Both the position numbers and the translations under genes were made by a program. 64,000 bases of DNA from Polyangiaceae bacterium (GTDB taxonomy: Bacteria > Myxococcota_A > Polyangia > Polyangiales > Polyangiaceae), in NCBI GenBank assembly GCA_020633235.1, contig JACKEA010000004.1, positions 62,001 to 126,000 of the forward strand. Reading direction: 5' to 3'. Below, piece by piece: positions 59,418 through 64,000 of the stretch. A model generated the notes under the pieces. The model was not told the origin of the DNA. It saw nothing but the letters and a program-made list of their open reading frames with translations, and ran no database searches. Numbering within the stretch: the stretch's first letter is position 1; each line of letters starts with the position of its first letter.

Positions 59418-61340
59418 ATGCCCAGCGAGAGAACCTCGAAACCGCTTGCGGGGTTGCGCGCTGCATGGCGCGAGAGCGCTTGGCCTGACGTCGCGATTGC
59501 CATGCTTCTCTTCATCGGTACGCTGCTTCTGCTTCGCGTCTACCTGTTCGACGCAATGCCTACGTTGCGCGGAAAGGTGGACTATTGGTCGGACGAAGGT
59601 ACGGTCCTGTACAACGCTGACCGCCTGCGTCGCGGGCACGTGCTCTACCGAGACTTCTTCGACTTCAAGGGGCCAGTGGGCTTCTTGCCCTTCGCCTTTG
59701 GGTTCTCAGTAGCCGGTCCAGGCGTTGCGAATGGGCGATTGGCGATGTTCGTCGTCATCGGACTGCTCACGGTCGCCACCTACGCTGCGACGAGGCTCGT
59801 CACCGAGCGTCGCGTCCCCTCTGTTGCCGCTGCGCTGGCGGTCCCACTCGTGGCCTGGCCGATGTGGCCATTCGCATACCAGGACTTCACGACGCAGCTG
59901 TTCTTGTTGCTCGGCGTGGTCGCACTGCTTTGGCAAGGAAGCCTCACCTCCCGCGCTGCGGTGGCCGGGGTCTCGTGCGCTCTCGCAGCATGGACAACTC
60001 TCTCCCAGGGCCTACCAGGGGCAGTTGCACTCATGGTGGCCATCGCGCTCTTTGCCTATGTGACCGACGGTGCGCGTGGCGCGCTTCGGGTGGGTGGGAG
60101 CTTCTTTGTGGCGCTCGCGGCGACCAGCGGGGCAGTTGTTGGGACGTTTGCGGCGCAGGGGGCGGGAACCGCGCTGGTGCGTTCGGTGTTTGTGTTCCCT
60201 TTCCGCTACTACATGTCGCCCATCAACCAGATCGTCTACGGCGCGGATCGCCAGGACTATGTCGACCGATGGGCGAAGGTTGGAGTCTTGCCTGGTGAGC
60301 TAGTGCGAATCATCACGGCGGCAACTGTCACCCTGCCGTGGATTGCGCTCGTTGTCGGTGGCTGCGCGGGAGGGATGCTGCTGGGAGCTGCTCTGCAAGC
60401 TCACCGCGTTCCCCGGCGAAGCCCGGCGGAGGCCAAGGACCTCCTACGGTGGACCGTGCCAGGCGCACTTGCCGCGCAAATGCTCCCCATAATTGCCGGA
60501 ACTACTCGTTCGGATCTGGCTCATATCGGGTTCGTGGTTCCAAGCGCCGTGGTCGTGACGTGCATGGCTCTCGGACGCCTGCCTGCATGGTGGGACGGAC
60601 GCACGTTCCCGCTGCTTCAACGCCTTGGTTTGGCGCCGCTGGGTGTGGTCGTCGTTGCCGCACTGGGGTTCTATGGGTTTCACGTTCGCGAGCCGTTCGT
60701 GAAGCGGGACCTGGACGTGGAGGCCAAACGGAGACTTGATGTGGGATACATCACCGCGCTCACGCGTGAAGACGACACCATCTTCTCCCCGCGTTTGGGC
60801 GGATACACCTACCTGCTGTCTGGGCGTGACAACGCGACGCGCTACGCCACGTTGGGTTTCGGGGAATACTACGAGTCGCAATGGCCCACCGCGGCCTTGG
60901 AGGTGCGCGAACACCGTCCGAAGCTGCTCATCGCCAACCGCCGCGAGCTGGACGCACTGGTGCGATTCCAGCCCGAGCTTCGCGGTCGCTATGTTGCGGT
61001 GCCTGGCGGCTACCTCTTGACCGAGGGCGCTGGGCCGCATCCGTCCTTGGGAAAGACCTTCCGCATCGAGCGTTCGAACCTACCTTCACGGCCTGTCCTC
61101 GGTAACGTGGAATTCGGTCGCGTTACGCCAAATGTCCCTCGGCTTTCGGCGCGTTTGACTGAGGTGGGGCGTCCGCCACAGCAGGTACTGGCCATCTGCC
61201 ATGGCAATCGGTTGGCGGTCTTCGCCGGTGGGCGTGCCTTCGTGGGCACGCTTGCTGGCGACGGCCGCAGCTGGAAGGGGCAGATGTTCCACGGCAGGTC
61301 TTCGGTGGGGACGTTCGAAGCGCGAGTGGTCGGAGATTGA
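59418..61340 (+). CDS. GT-C-fold membrane glycosyltransferase (GT39/ArnT-like)
   Basis: A 640-residue polytopic protein with about ten helices (AMLLFIGTLLLLRVYL, LAMFVVIGLLTVATYAATRLV, LFLLLGVVALLWQG) and a C-terminal soluble domain of about 200 residues (DVGYITALTREDDTIFSPRLGGYTYLLSG). The first periplasmic loop carries YWSDEGTVLYNADRLRRGHVLYRDFFDFKGP, whose Asp-Glu pair and arrangement match GT-C enzymes that use polyprenyl-phosphate sugars. It should transfer sugar to lipid or polymer on the outer face of the inner membrane. The GT2 gene 37 bp downstream could make its polyprenyl-linked donor. Codon GC3 is somewhat lower than neighbours. Confidence 0.85.
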   Translation: MPSERTSKPLAGLRAAWRESAWPDVAIAMLLFIGTLLLLRVYLFDAMPTLRGKVDYWSDEGTVLYNADRLRRGHVLYRDFFDFKGPVGFLPFAFGFSVAGPGVANGRLAMFVVIGLLTVATYAATRLVTERRVPSVAAALAVPLVAWPMWPFAYQDFTTQLFLLLGVVALLWQGSLTSRAAVAGVSCALAAWTTLSQGLPGAVALMVAIALFAYVTDGARGALRVGGSFFVALAATSGAVVGTFAAQGAGTALVRSVFVFPFRYYMSPINQIVYGADRQDYVDRWAKVGVLPGELVRIITAATVTLPWIALVVGGCAGGMLLGAALQAHRVPRRSPAEAKDLLRWTVPGALAAQMLPIIAGTTRSDLAHIGFVVPSAVVVTCMALGRLPAWWDGRTFPLLQRLGLAPLGVVVVAALGFYGFHVREPFVKRDLDVEAKRRLDVGYITALTREDDTIFSPRLGGYTYLLSGRDNATRYATLGFGEYYESQWPTAALEVREHRPKLLIANRRELDALVRFQPELRGRYVAVPGGYLLTEGAGPHPSLGKTFRIERSNLPSRPVLGNVEFGRVTPNVPRLSARLTEVGRPPQQVLAICHGNRLAVFAGGRAFVGTLAGDGRSWKGQMFHGRSSVGTFEARVVGD

Positions 61341-61377
61341 GCCAGCAGCGTCCTGGGTGATACACCTTGGCCGAGTC

Positions 61378-62445
61378 GTGAAGCTCATCATCCAGATCCC
61401 GTGCTTGAACGAGCGTGACCACCTGCCGGCCACGTTCGCGGACTTGCCGCGTCACATCGACGGCATCGACGAGATCGAGGTGCTGATCATCGACGACGGC
61501 AGCACCGACGGCACCAGCGAGGTGGCGGCGGAGCTCGGGGTGCATCACATCGTTCGCTTCCCCAAGAACCGGGGGCTCAGCGCGGCGTTCATGGCCGGTA
61601 TCGACGCCTGCATTCGGCTCGGGGCGGACGTCATCGTCAACACGGATGCGGACAATCAGTACCGCGGGAACGACATCCAGCGGCTGGTGGCACCCGTTCT
61701 CAGCGGCCAGGCGGACATCGTGGTGGGGGATCGTCAGACGGACACCATCGAGCACTTCTCGCCGCTGAAACGTGTGTTGCAGAAGTGGGGGACCCGCGTG
61801 GTGCGTCGCGCTTCCGCCACCCACGTGGAAGATGCCACCAGCGGGTTTCGCGCCATGAGCCGCAAGGCCGCCTACCACGCCTTCGTGCACAACCGCTTCA
61901 GCTACACGCTGGAAACGCTGATCCAAGCGGGGCGCGCGGATCTCGTCGTGTCCAACGTGAAGATCCGGACCAACCCCAAGACGCGGGAGAGCCGTCTCTT
62001 CACCGGCATCCCGGCGTACCTCAAGCGCAATGGTCCCGTCATCTTTCGGTCCTACGCGATGTACCGCCCGGTGCAGACCTTTGCGTACCTCGCCGCGCTG
62101 CTGCTCTTGGCGGGCATCGCGATCATCGCGCGCTTCGTGGTGCTGTACCTGCAAAACCCGGGGTACAGCGGGCACATTCAGTCTTTGGTGTTGGGGGTGG
62201 GCTGCGTGATCCTGAGCTTCATGGTCGGTCTCGTGATCATGATCAGCGACCTCTTGGCCATGAACCGCCGGCTGATCGAGGAAGTGTTGAGCCGCGTGCG
62301 GCGCCTCGACGCGCAGCTCGACCGTGAAGAGCAGCCCCAGGTGGAGGGGGTGCACAGCACCGGAGCCGTACCATGGCGTCCGGGAGGTACCGCGTCGCGC
62401 CAACAAAAGAAGACGGAAGCTCGGGTGGAGGAAGCGAGCCCGTGA
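61378..62445 (+). CDS. GT2 polyprenyl-phosphate glycosyltransferase (DPM/GtrB-like)
   Basis: A 355-residue GT-A enzyme from GTG 61378. Family 2 hallmarks: VKLIIQIPCLNERDHL, IEVLIIDDGSTDGTSEVA, VNTDADNQYRGNDI (DXD equivalent), DATSGFRAMSRKAA. Two membrane helices near the C-terminus (FAYLAALLLLAGIAIIARFVVLYL and LVLGVGCVILSFMVGLVIMISDL) are typical of GtrB/Dpm1-like enzymes that charge undecaprenyl phosphate. The C-terminal 30 residues (WRPGGTASRQQKKTEA) are encoded by a copy of the dispersed repeat. GTGA overlap with the methyltransferase. Confidence 0.92.
   Translation: MKLIIQIPCLNERDHLPATFADLPRHIDGIDEIEVLIIDDGSTDGTSEVAAELGVHHIVRFPKNRGLSAAFMAGIDACIRLGADVIVNTDADNQYRGNDIQRLVAPVLSGQADIVVGDRQTDTIEHFSPLKRVLQKWGTRVVRRASATHVEDATSGFRAMSRKAAYHAFVHNRFSYTLETLIQAGRADLVVSNVKIRTNPKTRESRLFTGIPAYLKRNGPVIFRSYAMYRPVQTFAYLAALLLLAGIAIIARFVVLYLQNPGYSGHIQSLVLGVGCVILSFMVGLVIMISDLLAMNRRLIEEVLSRVRRLDAQLDREEQPQVEGVHSTGAVPWRPGGTASRQQKKTEARVEEASP
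62386..62416 (+). repeat. Half-hairpin repeat relative inside the 3' end of a gene
   Basis: GGTACCGCGTCGCGCCAACA followed by AAAGAAGACGG lies inside the last 60 bases of the GT2 coding region. It shares CCAACAAAAGAAG-N-CGG with 19717-19744 and the GTACC/CGCG part with 8182-8262. If it is a mobile or propagating repeat, it has added residues to the GT2 C-terminus. Confidence 0.45.
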
Positions 62446-63053
62446 GCGCAGATGCAGACGGCGTGCTCGTCGGCAACGTGTACGACAAGTACGGCACCAA
62501 GAACCCCATCGCGCGGGCGATGATGAGCGAGTTCCTCGCTGCGGTGACCGACCTCTACTCGCGCGTACGACCGGCATCCGTGGTGGAGGTGGGCTGCGGC
62601 GAGGGCAACCTGGCTGCACACTTGTGGACCAACGCTCCCCGACCGAGGACCTTCGAAGCGTGCGACGTGAGTCTTGGGCAGCTGTCGTCCGGGCTCCCTC
62701 CCGAGATCGTCTTTCGTGAAGCGTCCATCTACGAGCTGCCGTGGCAAGACACGAGTGTGGACCTGGTGGTGTGCTGTGAGGTGCTGGAGCATTTGGATGA
62801 TCCGGCGCGGGGACTGCGGGAGCTGGCCCGTATCTCGAAGCGCGCGGTGCTCCTGAGCACGCCGCGGGAGCCGCTGTGGCGCGCGCTGAACCTGGCGCGC
62901 GGCAAGTACTGGCGCGATTGGGGGAACACGCCGGGGCACGTGCAGCACTTCAGTCGGCGGGGACTGACGCGGCTGGTGGAGCGAGAGCTCGAGGTGAAGG
63001 CGTCCAAGAGCCCCGTGCCTTGGACGGTGCTCTTGGGCGAGCCGCGGCGTTAG
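62442..63053 (+). CDS. Class I SAM-dependent methyltransferase
   Basis: A 203-residue methyltransferase. GTG at 62442 overlaps the GT2 stop (GTGA) and is preferred over an ATG at 62373 that would translate the repeat in another frame. Motif I is VVEVGCGEGNLAAHL (about 38-52), motif II-like FEACDVS, and motif IV DLVVCCEVLEHLDDP, typical of the Methyltransf_11/UbiE-like group. PGHVQHFSRRGLTRLV resembles the C-terminal part of polysaccharide or sugar-lipid methyltransferases. Context with two glycosyltransferases suggests modification of a glycan or its lipid carrier. Confidence 0.87.
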   Translation: MSADADGVLVGNVYDKYGTKNPIARAMMSEFLAAVTDLYSRVRPASVVEVGCGEGNLAAHLWTNAPRPRTFEACDVSLGQLSSGLPPEIVFREASIYELPWQDTSVDLVVCCEVLEHLDDPARGLRELARISKRAVLLSTPREPLWRALNLARGKYWRDWGNTPGHVQHFSRRGLTRLVERELEVKASKSPVPWTVLLGEPRR

Positions 63054-63997
63054 CGAAGCAGCAGCACCACCAGGACCACGATCAGGCCTGCGACGGCCAA
63101 GGCGTACAGGGGCAGGCGCGAGCGATACAGACGCCCGAACGCCCGGCCAGCCTCCGCGGCATCCGCGAAGCGCTGCTCCGGATCTCGGGCCACTGCCCGG
63201 AAGAACCAGCGATCGAAGCGCGATGGCAGGCGCTCCGCCAGACCCTGCTCGCTGGCGCGAAGGGAAGCCGGGGCGATGTCACCTCGGACCAGCTCCACCG
63301 AGAGCTCCGCCAAGCTGGAGCGCTCCTGGGCGTGACGCCAGTAGAGCTTGCCCGTGTACAGGTAGTACACGAGCAGGCCGAGCGCCCAGACGTCCGCCCG
63401 AGGTGAGGGGACCCAACCTTCGCGACCCTGCTCCGGAGCGGTCCACATCGGCGTGCCGAGGCCGGCACGCGTACTGTTGAAGGTGGCGGCGTCCATGCTC
63501 TTGGCGACGCCGAAGTCACCGATCTTGAGCTGGGCGTCCCGGGTGACGAAGACGTTGTCCGGCTTCAGGTCCCGGTGGACCACGCCCGCGGCGTGAGCGG
63601 CGGCGACGGCCGCGATGAGCTGACGGGAAAGGCGCTCAGCCACCTCGGCGGGAAGCGGCGCGCTTCGCTCCATGAAGGCATCCAGGGTCTCGCCTTCCAC
63701 GAGCTCCATGGCCAGCCACGGCCTGCCGTCCGTCACGCCGGCGTCCAGGGTCTTGGCGACGTTCTCGCTGTCGATGCGCGCGCCGACGCGTGCCTCGCGC
63801 TGGAAGCGGTGGAGTGCCTTGTCTTCCGTGAGCAGCTTGGGGTGGAGCACCTTCAGCGCGACGCGGGTGCCGTCGGTGCGCGTCGCCTCGTAGACGTTGC
63901 CCATGCTGCCGCGGCCGATGCGGCGCACCACGCGGTGTCCGGCCAGCTCGTCGCCGGGGGCGAGCACGGTGCGGACATCGGGGTCGGAGCGAGGCAC
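63050..63997 (-). CDS. Serine/threonine protein kinase with C-terminal membrane anchor
   Basis: A 315-residue Hanks-type kinase, complete: glycine loop IGRGSMGNVYEA, catalytic Lys in VALKVLHPK, HRDLKPDNVF catalytic loop, DFGVAKSM magnesium loop, GTPMWTAPEQ activation segment, DVWALGLLVYYLYTGKLYW. A single helix (LYALAVAGLIVVLVVLLLR) ends the protein, so there is no extracellular sensor domain. The start is 4 bp from the window edge and an N-terminal extension cannot be excluded. It overlaps the stop of the convergent methyltransferase gene by 4 bp. Confidence 0.93.
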   Translation of the reverse strand: MPRSDPDVRTVLAPGDELAGHRVVRRIGRGSMGNVYEATRTDGTRVALKVLHPKLLTEDKALHRFQREARVGARIDSENVAKTLDAGVTDGRPWLAMELVEGETLDAFMERSAPLPAEVAERLSRQLIAAVAAAHAAGVVHRDLKPDNVFVTRDAQLKIGDFGVAKSMDAATFNSTRAGLGTPMWTAPEQGREGWVPSPRADVWALGLLVYYLYTGKLYWRHAQERSSLAELSVELVRGDIAPASLRASEQGLAERLPSRFDRWFFRAVARDPEQRFADAAEAGRAFGRLYRSRLPLYALAVAGLIVVLVVLLLR

Positions 63998-64000
63998 GAT

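Overview
This window is high-GC chromosomal DNA that looks like a myxobacterium (Myxococcota, probably the Polyangia side). The evidence is a very high density of secreted lipoproteins with Gly/Ser/Ala/Thr-rich spacers after the lipobox Cys, three proteins ending in MYXO-CTERM-like tails (CGC plus a hydrophobic stretch plus an Arg cluster), FG-GAP and thrombospondin type 3 repeat proteins, frequent GTG starts, many ATGA/GTGA stop-start overlaps, HD-GYP/histidine-kinase signalling and a eukaryote-like Ser/Thr kinase. No rRNA, tRNA, CRISPR array, transposase or phage gene was recognised.

Layout. 0-8 kb: a minus-strand run (small Cys protein, secreted esterase-like protein, lipoprotein), an alpha/beta hydrolase, then a two-gene signalling operon (double HD-GYP hybrid kinase and response regulator). 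8-16.5 kb: an FG-GAP/ASPIC lipoprotein, an ArsR-AHSA1 pair behind a near-perfect promoter and operator, a lipase maturation factor-like membrane protein, a DUF4349-like protein and a PL14-like polysaccharide lyase facing a Cys-rich lipoprotein. 16.5-27.4 kb: a lipase-like lipoprotein, a degenerate receiver protein, an NlpC/P60-TSP3 protein coupled to a beta-propeller-like protein, a GspC-like PDZ lipoprotein, a P-loop protein, a trypsin-like protease and a lamin-tail-domain protein. 27.4-30.3 kb: a tightly coupled ECF sigma / FecR-TPR / putative envelope protein operon. 30-42.9 kb: lipoproteins, a HerA/DUF853-like ATPase, an M48 peptidase, a TerB-like protein, a TetR regulator and an SDR cluster. 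43-52.5 kb: two convergent beta-helix proteins, a GlxA-type AraC regulator divergent from an ABM monooxygenase, an IgGFc-binding-like lipoprotein, a YCII protein and secreted or membrane proteins; the five best copies of an intergenic hairpin repeat lie here. 52.4-56 kb: fadN-fadA beta-oxidation genes. 56.3-64 kb: small lipoproteins, a second NlpC/P60 protein, a GT-C / GT2 / methyltransferase set and a membrane-anchored Ser/Thr kinase.

Two things stand out beyond ordinary genes. First, there is a dispersed intergenic hairpin repeat (copies at 42945, 47871, 49724, 51149 and 52397, with diverged relatives elsewhere) whose stem shows a compensatory base change while its loop stays constant. Second, reading frames of otherwise well-conserved genes are interrupted at about 9.83, 10.24, 13.29, 25.67, 27.1-27.2 and 35.4 kb, mostly in G/C runs. 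Conserved sequence continues in another frame each time, which points to indel errors in the assembly more than to seven real lesions. Those genes are given here as full-length units with the break noted.
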